Shown piece by piece: positions 33,787 to 42,119 of a DNA stretch of 64,000 nucleotides. Location: assembly GCF_004310285.1 (NCBI RefSeq), contig NZ_SISF01000032.1, positions 310,001 through 374,000 of the forward strand. Reading direction: 5' to 3'. The DNA comes from Agrobacterium cavarae (lineage in GTDB: Bacteria; Pseudomonadota; Alphaproteobacteria; Rhizobiales; Rhizobiaceae). How positions within the stretch are numbered: the first letter of the stretch is position 1; each line of letters starts with the position of its first letter. The translations under genes were made by a program, and so were the position numbers. The notes beneath the pieces were generated by a model. That model saw nothing but the letters and a program-made list of their open reading frames with translations. It ran no database searches and was not told the DNA's origin.

Positions 33787-34613
33787 TTGAGCGCTCCGGA
33801 TGTCAGGCCGCTGACGATGCGGCGCTGAAGCAGGACGAAGATGATGAGAATGGGCGTTACATAGATCGCCGCGAAGGTCATGATGCCGGTCCAGTCGGAG
33901 GCATTCGGCCCGACGAAGAACTGCAGGCCGACAGTCGCAGGCTGGAAGGCCCTGTCGGTGATGAGCGAGCGCGAATAGACATATTCGCCCAGCGACTGAA
34001 GAAAGATGAGGATCGCCGAAACCAGTATGCCATTGCGGGCAAGCGGCACCGAGATGCGAAGGAATGCACCAATGCGGCTGTTACCATCCACCAGGGCTGC
34101 CTCTTCGAGCTCGCGCGGCACCTGGGTGAAGGCTGCCCGCACCAGAACGATATAGAGCGGCAGCTTGTTGGCAGCGGTTGCCAGGATGACGCCCGTTCGC
34201 GGCCATGACAGCAGGCCAAGCTGACTGAAAGCGACGAAGATCGGATTCACCATCAGGGATGGCGGCAGGACCTGCAGCATCAGAACGAGGAAGAGTGCGA
34301 GATCCATCCAGACAGAGCGGACACGCGCTAGGGCATAGGCACAACCCGTGCCGAAGAGCACGACGAGCGAGACCGTACCGAAGGCGATGATCAGCGAGTT
34401 CTGGATGAAGGTATCCATGCCCATGTCGTTCCAGACACGGGTAACCTTCAACTCGGGATGATGCGGCCAGAGTGTCGGCGGGTTGGCGAAGGTCTCGGTG
34501 TTGGTCTTCAGCGCCGTGACATACATCCAGTAGAGCGGGAAGAGGTAGATCGCGACGATAGCGACGGCAATGGCCAGTAGAAGCCAGCGTTTCCAGGGGG
34601 TGCTAGACAACAT
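33783..34613 (-). CDS. Sugar ABC transporter permease (MalG type)
   Basis: This is a 276-residue inner membrane permease with six helices and the EAA loop EEAALVDGNSRIGAFLRISVPLA, which docks the ATPase. ATG 34613 was chosen: it has GAGG 8 bases upstream and overlaps the previous permease gene by 11 bases. An in-frame ATG at 34637 has no ribosome site. It forms the channel with the MalF-type partner. Confidence 0.85.
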   Translation of the reverse strand: MLSSTPWKRWLLLAIAVAIVAIYLFPLYWMYVTALKTNTETFANPPTLWPHHPELKVTRVWNDMGMDTFIQNSLIIAFGTVSLVVLFGTGCAYALARVRSVWMDLALFLVLMLQVLPPSLMVNPIFVAFSQLGLLSWPRTGVILATAANKLPLYIVLVRAAFTQVPRELEEAALVDGNSRIGAFLRISVPLARNGILVSAILIFLQSLGEYVYSRSLITDRAFQPATVGLQFFVGPNASDWTGIMTFAAIYVTPILIIFVLLQRRIVSGLTSGALK

Positions 34614-35505
34614 GTTCGTGCCTCGTCGAGCGGACATAAGCGGTGGCGACGACGATGACCAGAAGGGTCATCACGACGGAAACAACCGAGCCATGGCCGA
34701 TGCGGTATTCGCGGAAGGCAAGCTCCCAGGACCAGTATTGCAGCACGTTGGAGGCATTCGACGGACCGCCTTGTGTCAGCGCCGCAAAGAGGTCGAACTG
34801 CTGCAGGGTGAAAATGATGCCAAGCGAAATGACGGCACCGAGCTGCGCCCGCATCATCGGCAGGGTGATGGTGAAGAAGCGCTGCAAGCGCGTCGCTCCA
34901 TCCAGTTCCGCCGCCTCGTAGACGTCATCGGGGATCGAGGCGAGACCGACCGACAATAGGATCATGTTGAAGGGAACGCCGAGCCAGATATTGGCGATGA
35001 TGACGGAGTAGATCGAGATCGATGGGTCGGAGAGCCAGAAGATCTTCTGCTGGGTGATACCGAGTGATTGCAGGAGCCAGTTCACCACACCGAAGTCACC
35101 GGCCAGAATCCAGCCCCAGATGGCACCGACCACCAGTCCCGGCATGATCCAGCCCGCAAGAAACAGGCCCCGCAGCCAGGAGGCGCCTGGAAAATCGAGC
35201 CGGAAGAACAATGCAAGCGCCAGGCCGATCCCCAGTTGGAAGATGACTGACAGGAAAACGAACAGGAAGGTGTTGCGCACGATCGGCATGAACAACGGAT
35301 CGTCGATGATTTCGCGGTAGTTATCGAGACCGACAAACGGACGGTCGAAGGTGGCAATGGTGAAGAGATCGACGCTCTGGAACGAGATGACCAGATTGTA
35401 GATCAACGGGAAAGCGGAAAATGTAACGAGATAGGCGAGCGCGAACAGAACGAGCGCGCTGTCAAACCCGCCACCATCGCGGAAAACTCGATTGAAACGG
35501 AGCAT
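34603..35505 (-). CDS. Sugar ABC transporter permease (MalF type)
   Basis: This is a 300-residue permease with six helices and the EAA motif YEAAELDGATRLQRFFTITLP. The frame extends to a TTG at 35541, but ATG 35505 follows GGGAGG at ideal spacing. It lies 123 bases after the binding-protein gene, with a stem-loop in between, the usual arrangement for making much more binding protein than permease. Confidence 0.85.
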   Translation of the reverse strand: MLRFNRVFRDGGGFDSALVLFALAYLVTFSAFPLIYNLVISFQSVDLFTIATFDRPFVGLDNYREIIDDPLFMPIVRNTFLFVFLSVIFQLGIGLALALFFRLDFPGASWLRGLFLAGWIMPGLVVGAIWGWILAGDFGVVNWLLQSLGITQQKIFWLSDPSISIYSVIIANIWLGVPFNMILLSVGLASIPDDVYEAAELDGATRLQRFFTITLPMMRAQLGAVISLGIIFTLQQFDLFAALTQGGPSNASNVLQYWSWELAFREYRIGHGSVVSVVMTLLVIVVATAYVRSTRHEHVV

Positions 35506-35573
35506 TTCGCCTCCCGACATCTCATATGCGCGTTCCACCAAGTCGGACCGTGCGCTTCATCAGTTTGGAAACT

Positions 35574-35601
35574 GGCTGCGGACGTGGACGCGCCCGCAGC
35601 C
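35574..35601 (-). promoter_or_regulatory. Intercistronic stem-loop between binding protein and permease genes
   Basis: Perfect 8-base inverted repeat GGCTGCGG (35574-35581) and CCGCAGCC (35594-35601) around a 12-base loop. No T run follows, so it is more likely an mRNA-stabilising or attenuating structure than a full terminator. Confidence 0.5.
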
Positions 35602-35628
35602 TCTCGATCAAAGGACCGGACGTCCAGC

Positions 35629-36834
35629 CTATTTGAGGATCTTGTCGATCGACTTCTGCGCCGTCGTCAGCGCATTTTCCGCTGTGGCCTGGCCGGTCAG
35701 AGTCGTCTGGATCGCGGTCTGGATCGCCTTTGAAATCTTCGACCAATCGGGGCTGGGGCCGCGATTGCGCGCAAACTTCATCGACTCCTCGAAAACCTTG
35801 TACGCCTGTGGATATTTCGGATCCTCGACCTTCACCGGATAGGCGGGCACATAGCCGAAGTCGTTCCAGACGCGCGGCATCTGCTCATACATATATTCGA
35901 TGAACTTGAACGCTTCCTTGGGGTGCTTGGAGTTGGCAACGATGACGTTGTCGCCTTCACCCAGGGCCGAAGCATGCGGTGCTCCTTCCTTGGGAACAGG
36001 CAGGATCGCGACACGATAATCGAATTTCGCGTCCTTGCTCATGCGCGGCAGTTCCCATGGGCCGGAAATGCTCATGGCGGCATTGCCGGCATTGAAGGTA
36101 CCGGTCGAGTCCCACTGGCCACGGATCAGCGTGTCCTTGGAGGCAAGCCCCTCATCGATGAACTTCTTCCAGAGTGTCAGCGCTTCCACACCGCCCGGAA
36201 CATTGACCTTGTTGTAATCGCCGCCGGCCATCTGCAGCCATGGCAGGAACTGGAAGGTGCCTTCTTCGGTCGCTGCGGCGGAGAACGCCAAGCCATAAAC
36301 GCCCTTATCAGGTTGCGTCAGCTTCTTGGCGGCATCATAAAGCTCGTTCCATGTCTGCGGCGGCTTGTCCGGGTCGAGCCCTGCGGCCTTGTACATGTCG
36401 GCATTGTAGTAGAGCGCGATGGTGTTCGCCCCGCGCGGAATGCCGTAGACGCCATCCTTGTAGGTGACGGAGGCGAGCGGGCCAGGCAGGATCTGATCGA
36501 GCTTGATGACCGAGCTTTTGTCGATCATCGGCTTCATGTCGAGCAGCAGCTTGCGCGATGCAAAGAGCGCGACATCCGGGTTGTCGATATAGGTGACGTC
36601 CGGCGCTTCGCCTGTCGCCATGGCCTTCGCCAACTCGTTGACCATGTCCGGAAACTGAACCGAACGGACATTGACCTTGATGTCCGGGTTCTTGGCGGAA
36701 AATTCCTCCGCCATCTTGTAATGATATTCGCCCGGCCGATCGACGGTCCAGAGATTGATTTGAACCTGCTCGGCCCATGCGGGCGTCGACAATGCGGCAA
36801 GTGCAACTGCACCCATTAGCTTTGCAATAGTCAT
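35629..36834 (-). CDS. Sugar ABC transporter substrate-binding protein (CUT1 type)
   Basis: This 401-residue periplasmic protein has a signal peptide (MTIAKLMGAVALAALSTPAWA). The mature part is a two-lobed extracellular solute-binding domain of cluster 1, with INLWTVDRPGEYHYKMAEEF, DVTYIDNPDVALFA and the NTIALYYNADMYKAAGLDP hinge region. ATG 36834 was chosen because GGAGGAG lies just upstream. It delivers an oligo- or monosaccharide to the two permeases; the sugar is unknown. Confidence 0.87.
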   Translation of the reverse strand: MTIAKLMGAVALAALSTPAWAEQVQINLWTVDRPGEYHYKMAEEFSAKNPDIKVNVRSVQFPDMVNELAKAMATGEAPDVTYIDNPDVALFASRKLLLDMKPMIDKSSVIKLDQILPGPLASVTYKDGVYGIPRGANTIALYYNADMYKAAGLDPDKPPQTWNELYDAAKKLTQPDKGVYGLAFSAAATEEGTFQFLPWLQMAGGDYNKVNVPGGVEALTLWKKFIDEGLASKDTLIRGQWDSTGTFNAGNAAMSISGPWELPRMSKDAKFDYRVAILPVPKEGAPHASALGEGDNVIVANSKHPKEAFKFIEYMYEQMPRVWNDFGYVPAYPVKVEDPKYPQAYKVFEESMKFARNRGPSPDWSKISKAIQTAIQTTLTGQATAENALTTAQKSIDKILK

Positions 36835-36886
36835 GATACTCCTCCTTTGATCATGATTGCGATGCCGGTTCCCCCCGGCTTGAGTC

Positions 36887-37819
36887 TTACAAAAGCGACG
36901 GGTCGCCGCCTCCATATTCTGCGGCGAGATCGACGAAGGACCCTCCCCGGCTGTGCTTCAGATAGTTGAGCGCATGAACCTGGCCCGTCATTTCCAGCTG
37001 ATCGCGATAGACCGGATCATGCCAGCCTTCGATATCGATGGAGCCGGACCAGCCGGCCAGCCGAAGCTCGGAAATGATGTCGGTCCAGTTGCTGTCGCCA
37101 AAGCCCGGCGTGCGCATGAAGACGAAGGGATGCTTGCCAAAGATGCCGTGCTCCTTGATCACGTCCCAACGGATGGTCGCGTCCTTGCCGTGGACGTGGA
37201 AAATCTTGTGCGCCCATTTGCGGATCTGCGGCAACGGATCGATCAAGTAGACCATCTGGTGGCAGGGCTCCCACTCCAGACCGATATTATAATCCGGCGT
37301 CTCGTTGAACATCAGTTCCCAGGCATCCGGATTGTGAGCAATGTTCCAGTCACCCGTTTGCCAGTTGCCGTCCATGGCGCAGTTTTCAAAGGCGATCTTC
37401 ACGCCCTTGTCGGCAGCGCGCTTCGCCAGTTCGCTCCAGACTTCCCTGTAGCGTGGAAGGCTCTCCGGCAAGGGCTTGCCGCGGACGCGGCCGGTAAAGC
37501 CTGCCACGCAGGTGGCGCCAAAATGATGGGCGTTGTCGATGCAGTCCTTCCAGCCTTGAAGGGTCTGGAGGTCCATCTCCGTTTCTTCCAGCGGATTGCC
37601 GAACATGCCGAGCGTCGAAATGGTGATGTCGCGGTCGCCGATGGCTTCGACGCAGCGTTTGCCAAGTTCCGCAAGATCCTGGCCATTGGTCGTCTGCCAG
37701 AAGAACGGCTCAAAGCTTTCGAATCCAAGGTCGCCGATTTCCGAGATTCGCTCGGCGGCATCCCCTTTTGTGGCACTGACCATGGTGCCGATGCGGACGG
37801 ATTTTGCTGGATCGCTCAT
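36887..37819 (-). CDS. Sugar phosphate isomerase/epimerase family protein (TIM barrel)
   Basis: This is a 310-residue AP-endonuclease-2-like TIM barrel. Metal-ligand motifs are visible in FENCAMDG, NIGLEWEPCHQMV, KIFHVHGKDATIRWD and the final DIEGWHDPVY. Such proteins isomerise or epimerise sugars and keto-sugars, often after oxidation by a Gfo/Idh/MocA enzyme, and that partner is the next gene upstream (8-base gap). ATG 37819 follows GAGG; the frame's TTG at 37831 does not. Confidence 0.82.
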   Translation of the reverse strand: MSDPAKSVRIGTMVSATKGDAAERISEIGDLGFESFEPFFWQTTNGQDLAELGKRCVEAIGDRDITISTLGMFGNPLEETEMDLQTLQGWKDCIDNAHHFGATCVAGFTGRVRGKPLPESLPRYREVWSELAKRAADKGVKIAFENCAMDGNWQTGDWNIAHNPDAWELMFNETPDYNIGLEWEPCHQMVYLIDPLPQIRKWAHKIFHVHGKDATIRWDVIKEHGIFGKHPFVFMRTPGFGDSNWTDIISELRLAGWSGSIDIEGWHDPVYRDQLEMTGQVHALNYLKHSRGGSFVDLAAEYGGGDPSLL

Positions 37820-37827
37820 ATTAGACC

Positions 37828-38862
37828 TCAAATCTCGATAACAACACGCTGACCGGTGCGGGCGCTTTCAATCGCGCCCATGACCATGGCCAGGCTTTTG
37901 ATATTGTCGGAGGAGACGGTCTCTGGAACCGTCCCATTTTCGATGGCACGCAGGAATGACAAGAGCACGCTGGCATGCCCTTCCGTCTGCTCTTCATTCA
38001 CGTTTTCAGAAACGTTTACGGCAGAAGTTCCGCGCAGAAGCCCTTCGTCGCTTCCCGCTACGTTTGCCGAGAAACCATCCTCACCATCCCAAAGGATCAT
38101 GCCCTTCGATCCGACCAGCCGCCATGTGCTTTCCCAGCTTGTCCGCTCGCCTTCGGCGCACCACGAGCCGCGATAGGTGAAGATGACGTCATTTGAAAGT
38201 TCGAAGATGACGTTGGCCGATGCGCCATGGGCGTACCATGAGCCAGCTGGATTTCTCTCCACGCAATAGACCGCCAGCGGGTTCTGGTCGGCGACGAAAC
38301 GCGCGGCATCGAAGGTGTGGATCGCCATATCCAGCAGCAACACATTTTGCATTTCCTCACGGAAGCCGCCAAAGTGCGGCGCCAGAAAGAAGTCGCAATG
38401 AATGGCCGTCAATTCCCCGATTACGCCATCCTGAACGGCGCGATGCAGGCGGCGTATCCCCCTGATATAGCGCCTGTTTTGAACAATGGCGTGGATTTTC
38501 CCGGCACTTTTGGCAAGCTCCAGCAGCGTCTTCGCCTCTTCTAGGGAAGGCGCCATCGGCTTTTCGCTCAACACATGGCAGCCAGCCTTAAGGCCAGTAG
38601 CAACCACGCCGAAACGGGCATCGGGGATGACGACATCGAAAACCACGTCAGCTTTGGTCTTGGTGAGGACGTCTTCGAGATCGCTGCCGATAACGACGTC
38701 CTGGAGCGCGAACTCGTCGGCCAGCGCCTGGGCGACCTTCTCGTTCAGATCGACAAGGCCGCATATGCGGATCGACGATTGCAAATCTGGATGTGAGGCG
38801 ATCGCGCGCAGCCAGCCTTTGGCCATAGCTCCGCACCCGCACAAAACGGCATTCAATGTCAC
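37828..38862 (-). CDS. Gfo/Idh/MocA family oxidoreductase
   Basis: This is a 344-residue NAD(P)-dependent dehydrogenase. The N-terminal Rossmann fold starts AVLCGCGAMAKGWLRAI, the catalytic Lys lies in VLSEKPMAPS, and LLLDMAIHTFDAARFV carries the second-domain Asp and His. This family oxidises sugars or inositols at one hydroxyl. It is the first gene of the operon that runs through the isomerase to the ABC transporter, which suggests uptake, oxidation and isomerisation of an unusual sugar. A LacI-type palindrome lies 48 bases upstream. Confidence 0.86.
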   Translation of the reverse strand: MTLNAVLCGCGAMAKGWLRAIASHPDLQSSIRICGLVDLNEKVAQALADEFALQDVVIGSDLEDVLTKTKADVVFDVVIPDARFGVVATGLKAGCHVLSEKPMAPSLEEAKTLLELAKSAGKIHAIVQNRRYIRGIRRLHRAVQDGVIGELTAIHCDFFLAPHFGGFREEMQNVLLLDMAIHTFDAARFVADQNPLAVYCVERNPAGSWYAHGASANVIFELSNDVIFTYRGSWCAEGERTSWESTWRLVGSKGMILWDGEDGFSANVAGSDEGLLRGTSAVNVSENVNEEQTEGHASVLLSFLRAIENGTVPETVSSDNIKSLAMVMGAIESARTGQRVVIEI

Positions 38863-38909
38863 ATTGTCCTCCCTGCCGCCCGCAAACTCCTCTTTGCGGA
38901 ACCAGCTTT

Positions 38910-38923
38910 CGTAAACGTTTACG
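38910..38923. promoter_or_regulatory. LacI-type operator CGTAAACGTTTACG
   Basis: This is a perfect 14-base palindrome with the central CG typical of LacI-family operators. It lies between the Gfo/Idh/MocA gene and the divergent LacI regulator gene, so one site can control both the sugar operon and the regulator. Confidence 0.8.
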
Positions 38924-38998
38924 AGACTATGCTTAAGGTGCTAGATGTGTCAAGACCGTAGTGAAGGGCTTCTCTGGTTTGGAGCCGGGAGGACATGC

Positions 38999-40039
38999 AT
39001 GAAGGGTATCCGCCAGCTCGCAGACTATCTGGACATCTCCATCGGCACCGTATCCCGCGCCTTGAATGGCAAGCCGGATGTGAACGACGATACCCGTCGC
39101 AGAGTGTTGGAGGCGGCAGAAAAGCTGGGCTACGTCGCAAACCAGTCCGGGCGCAGCCTGCGACAGGGTGCCACCAACGTCATCGGCCTGATGACCGGGT
39201 CCGACACGCAAGCGGTCGAAAACGCCGACAACTTTTTCCTGGGCGTGACGGATGGCTTGCAGAGTGTTTTCTCGACCCACAATCTCGACCTCATCGTCCT
39301 GCCTTGTCCTGCGGAAGAGGATCCCGACGAGTATTTGAAGCGCATGGTGGCAAGGCGCATGGTGGATGCGATGGTCATTTCGTCCACCAGCCGGATCGAC
39401 AAGCGCGTCGACTTCCTCAAGCAGACGCGCCTGCCCTTCGTCACCCTGGGGCGAACGGGTTCCAGCACCGATCACGCCTGGATCGATCTCGATTTCGAAG
39501 GTGTGGCAAGAACCGCCGTGGCTCGCCTTGCGGCCGCCGGTCACCGTTCGATTGCCGTTGCAGCACCCGACACCGACATCAATCTTGGCTATATCTTCCT
39601 GGAAGGCTATCGCAAGGGTCTGGAGGACGCGTCTCTCCCCTATGACGAAAAACTCATCATTCGCGCCAGGTCCAGCGAACAGGGTGGCTATCACGCGGCA
39701 AGCGAGTGGCTGCAGATGCGGCCACGCCCCACAGCCCTGATCCTGATTTACGAGTTGATGGCGATCGGTCTCTACCGACGCCTTGCAGAGGTGAAACTTC
39801 GCGCTGGACAGGATCTCGCTGTCATCGGCTTTCGCGAGGGCCCGAGCGGCCAGTTTCTCGAGCCGAGACTGACGAGTTTCCGCATGTCGCTGCGCGATCT
39901 CGGCGTCTCCGTCGGCAAGACCCTGCTATCGACCATGCCGGCCTATAGCAGCTTCTATCCGCAACAGCCCAAGCACATCGTCTGGCCGATGCAGCTCATT
40001 CCGGGCGACAGCGATATCACGAACCTGCAATCCAGGTGA
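38999..40039 (+). CDS. LacI family transcriptional regulator
   Basis: This 346-residue protein has an N-terminal LacI helix-turn-helix (IRQLADYLDISIGTVSRALNG) and hinge helix (ANQSGRSLRQG), then a periplasmic-binding-protein-like sugar domain (IGLMTGSDTQAVENADNFFLG). ATG 38999 was chosen because GGGAGG lies six bases before it; ATG 38945 would add 18 unlikely residues. It is divergent from the sugar catabolic and ABC operon and most likely represses it until the sugar or a breakdown product binds. Confidence 0.88.
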   Translation: MKGIRQLADYLDISIGTVSRALNGKPDVNDDTRRRVLEAAEKLGYVANQSGRSLRQGATNVIGLMTGSDTQAVENADNFFLGVTDGLQSVFSTHNLDLIVLPCPAEEDPDEYLKRMVARRMVDAMVISSTSRIDKRVDFLKQTRLPFVTLGRTGSSTDHAWIDLDFEGVARTAVARLAAAGHRSIAVAAPDTDINLGYIFLEGYRKGLEDASLPYDEKLIIRARSSEQGGYHAASEWLQMRPRPTALILIYELMAIGLYRRLAEVKLRAGQDLAVIGFREGPSGQFLEPRLTSFRMSLRDLGVSVGKTLLSTMPAYSSFYPQQPKHIVWPMQLIPGDSDITNLQSR

Positions 40040-40041
40040 CA

Positions 40042-40068
40042 TCCGGCCGCGCAGTTTCCGCGGCCGGA
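40042..40068. terminator. Stem-loop between convergent LacI and fusion-protein genes
   Basis: Perfect 10-base stem TCCGGCCGCG (40042-40051) pairs with CGCGGCCGGA (40059-40068) around a 7-base loop, followed on the plus strand by TATTTAT. It sits exactly between two convergent genes and probably ends both transcripts, though the T run is weak. Confidence 0.65.
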
Positions 40069-40081
40069 TATTTATGATCAA

Positions 40082-42085
40082 TCAAGCTTCCAGCCAGCGC
40101 ACCTGCTCAGGCGTGAGCTTGATATCGAGCGCCGACAGGCTGTCTTCCAGCTCGGCAATGGTGCGCGGGCCGATCAGCGGAATGACGGGGAACGGCTGGG
40201 CGATCACATAGGCAAGCGCGATGTGGATCGGGTGTCGGCCAAGCTCCTTGGCAAGCTCGATTGCCCGGTCGCGGCGCTCGAAATTGCGCTCGGAGTACCA
40301 GACGCGCACGATCTCCTCATCGTCCCGCTTGTCGCGGCCTGCCCTGTCGGTGAAGAAGCCTCGGCCTTGGCTGGACCAGGCAAAGTTCGGGATCTGGCGC
40401 TCTTTCGCCCATTCTTTCCAAGGCTCGTCGGAGGCTGCGACACATCCGGCCCAGATCGGGTCCAGCATTTCGGCCAGCGAGAAATTGTTGGAAAGCGCGC
40501 CCGGCGCGGTCTTGCCGGTCTTCTCAGCATAGGCGTTTGCCTCGTCCATGCGCTGGCGCGTCCAGTTCGAACCGCCAAAAATGCCGCGAATGCGCCCGCG
40601 CTTTACTTCGGCATCCATTGCATCGACGAACTCACCGACAGGCACATCGGTATTGTCGCGGTGCATGAAATAGATATCGACATAATCCGTCTTCAGCCGG
40701 TTCAGAGACTGGTCGAGCTGCTTGGCAATCACATCGGGATAGCAAAGCGGCGAATGCGCGCCTTTGCCGATCAGCACGATCTCTTCGCGCGGGACGTTGC
40801 GGCTGGTGTGCCAGTCGCCAAAAATCGCTTCCGTCTTGCCGCCGCCATAGACGAAGGCGGTGTCGAAGAGATTGCCGCCGGCCTCATAGAAGCTGTCGAG
40901 GGTGAGCGATGCGGAAGCAAAGTTCGGGAAGAACTCGAAACCGAGCGCCACGACCGATGCGGGCTTGGCGACGCCTGGAATCTGACGCTTCGGTACGGAA
41001 TTGCCCGGCGCAACCTTGCCGCCTGCAATGTTGAGAACGCGCTTGGACGCACTCTCCACGCCATATTCGAGTCCAACCGAGGCGCGCCACTGATCCATGA
41101 CCCGCAGATTTCCGAGCGTGTCGGCCCAGCTCATGCCGGGGTAGGCGAATTCCTGGGACTGGTTGCGAATGGCCTCGCCTGCCGCATCCACCTCGAAGGA
41201 GTAGAGATAACGATCTTCGGCAACCTCAATGGTCTGGCGGTCCTTGCCCTTGATCACGTCGATCTTGCCGACCCCACCCTTATGGCCGGAAGCAAACCAG
41301 AAGTCCTGCACTTCAATGCGGCCTTCCGATCCAATGATGCGCAGCACGTTGTCCTGGTTCGCCATGATCGAGCAGGACACTTCGGCGATGATCTCGTTCG
41401 GAAACTTCAGCACGGCCGAGGCCCATTCATCGACACCCGATTGACCGAGATGCGCGACGCCGGAAACCTTGGTGGGCTCCAGGAAAGGCTGACCTGAAAC
41501 GGCACCGGCAATCAACCTAGCCATAGAAACCGGATAGCCACCGACATCGAGAATGCCGCCGCCAGCACTCTCATTGGCAAACAGGCGGTGATCGGCGCGG
41601 AAGCTGCCCATGCTGAAACCGAAGCTGGAGCGGATGATCCTCACCTCGCCAATCGCGCCACTCTTGACCAGCTCGACGATCTTGGCGGTCTGCGGATGCA
41701 GACGGTACATATAGGCTTCACCGGCAAAAACGCCTGCCTTCTTCGCCTCGTGGAAAATGGCATCGGCATCATAGGCGGAGAGCGCAATCGGCTTTTCCAC
41801 CAGCACATGCTTGCCGGCCCGGATCGCCTTGATGGCCCATTCGGCGTGGCCTGTGTGTGGGGTCGCGATATAGACCGCATCGATCTCTGCATCGGAGAGC
41901 AGCGCGTCATAGCCATTGACGATGCGGGCACCGGGGAAGCCATCGCTCAGGCCCGGCCGATCCGGATTGCGCGTTGCGATCGCCACGAGCTTGCCGGTCG
42001 TCGAATGGGCAACACCCTCGGCAAAGGTCTTCGCGATAGTGCCGGGTCCGATAATGCCCCAGCGGATGGGTTGAAGGTCGGGCAT
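40082..42085 (-). CDS. Fusion of Gfo/Idh/MocA dehydrogenase with aldo/keto reductase
   Basis: This 667-residue protein joins two oxidoreductases. Residues 1 to about 350 are a Gfo/Idh/MocA enzyme: WGIIGPGTIAKTFAEGV binds NAD(P), HVLVEKPIAL holds the catalytic Lys, and the DVGGYPVSMARLI region follows. Residues of about 370-667 are an aldo/keto reductase: NLFDTAFVYGGGKTE with Asp and Tyr, VLIGKGAHSP with Lys, DIYFMHRDN with His, and IPLIGPRT binding the cofactor. There is no frameshift or internal start. It could oxidise a sugar and reduce the product, or the reverse, in one polypeptide. It is the last gene of the second sugar ABC operon. Confidence 0.85.
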   Translation of the reverse strand: MPDLQPIRWGIIGPGTIAKTFAEGVAHSTTGKLVAIATRNPDRPGLSDGFPGARIVNGYDALLSDAEIDAVYIATPHTGHAEWAIKAIRAGKHVLVEKPIALSAYDADAIFHEAKKAGVFAGEAYMYRLHPQTAKIVELVKSGAIGEVRIIRSSFGFSMGSFRADHRLFANESAGGGILDVGGYPVSMARLIAGAVSGQPFLEPTKVSGVAHLGQSGVDEWASAVLKFPNEIIAEVSCSIMANQDNVLRIIGSEGRIEVQDFWFASGHKGGVGKIDVIKGKDRQTIEVAEDRYLYSFEVDAAGEAIRNQSQEFAYPGMSWADTLGNLRVMDQWRASVGLEYGVESASKRVLNIAGGKVAPGNSVPKRQIPGVAKPASVVALGFEFFPNFASASLTLDSFYEAGGNLFDTAFVYGGGKTEAIFGDWHTSRNVPREEIVLIGKGAHSPLCYPDVIAKQLDQSLNRLKTDYVDIYFMHRDNTDVPVGEFVDAMDAEVKRGRIRGIFGGSNWTRQRMDEANAYAEKTGKTAPGALSNNFSLAEMLDPIWAGCVAASDEPWKEWAKERQIPNFAWSSQGRGFFTDRAGRDKRDDEEIVRVWYSERNFERRDRAIELAKELGRHPIHIALAYVIAQPFPVIPLIGPRTIAELEDSLSALDIKLTPEQVRWLEA

Positions 42086-42119
42086 GATATTCCTCGTCTG
42101 CTTTGGATGTGAATTTGGT

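Noticed and set aside
32731..33828. 365-codon plus-strand frame opposite the ABC ATPase
   Set aside because: The minus strand has all ATPase motifs and is coupled to the permease gene; the plus frame is a codon-bias shadow.
40223..41497. 424-codon plus-strand frame opposite the fusion oxidoreductase
   Set aside because: Shadow of a long high-GC gene; no recognisable domain.
40082..42085. Frameshift or assembly error joining two genes
   Set aside because: The frame is continuous across the join and no internal start or ribosome site was seen, so a true fusion is more likely.
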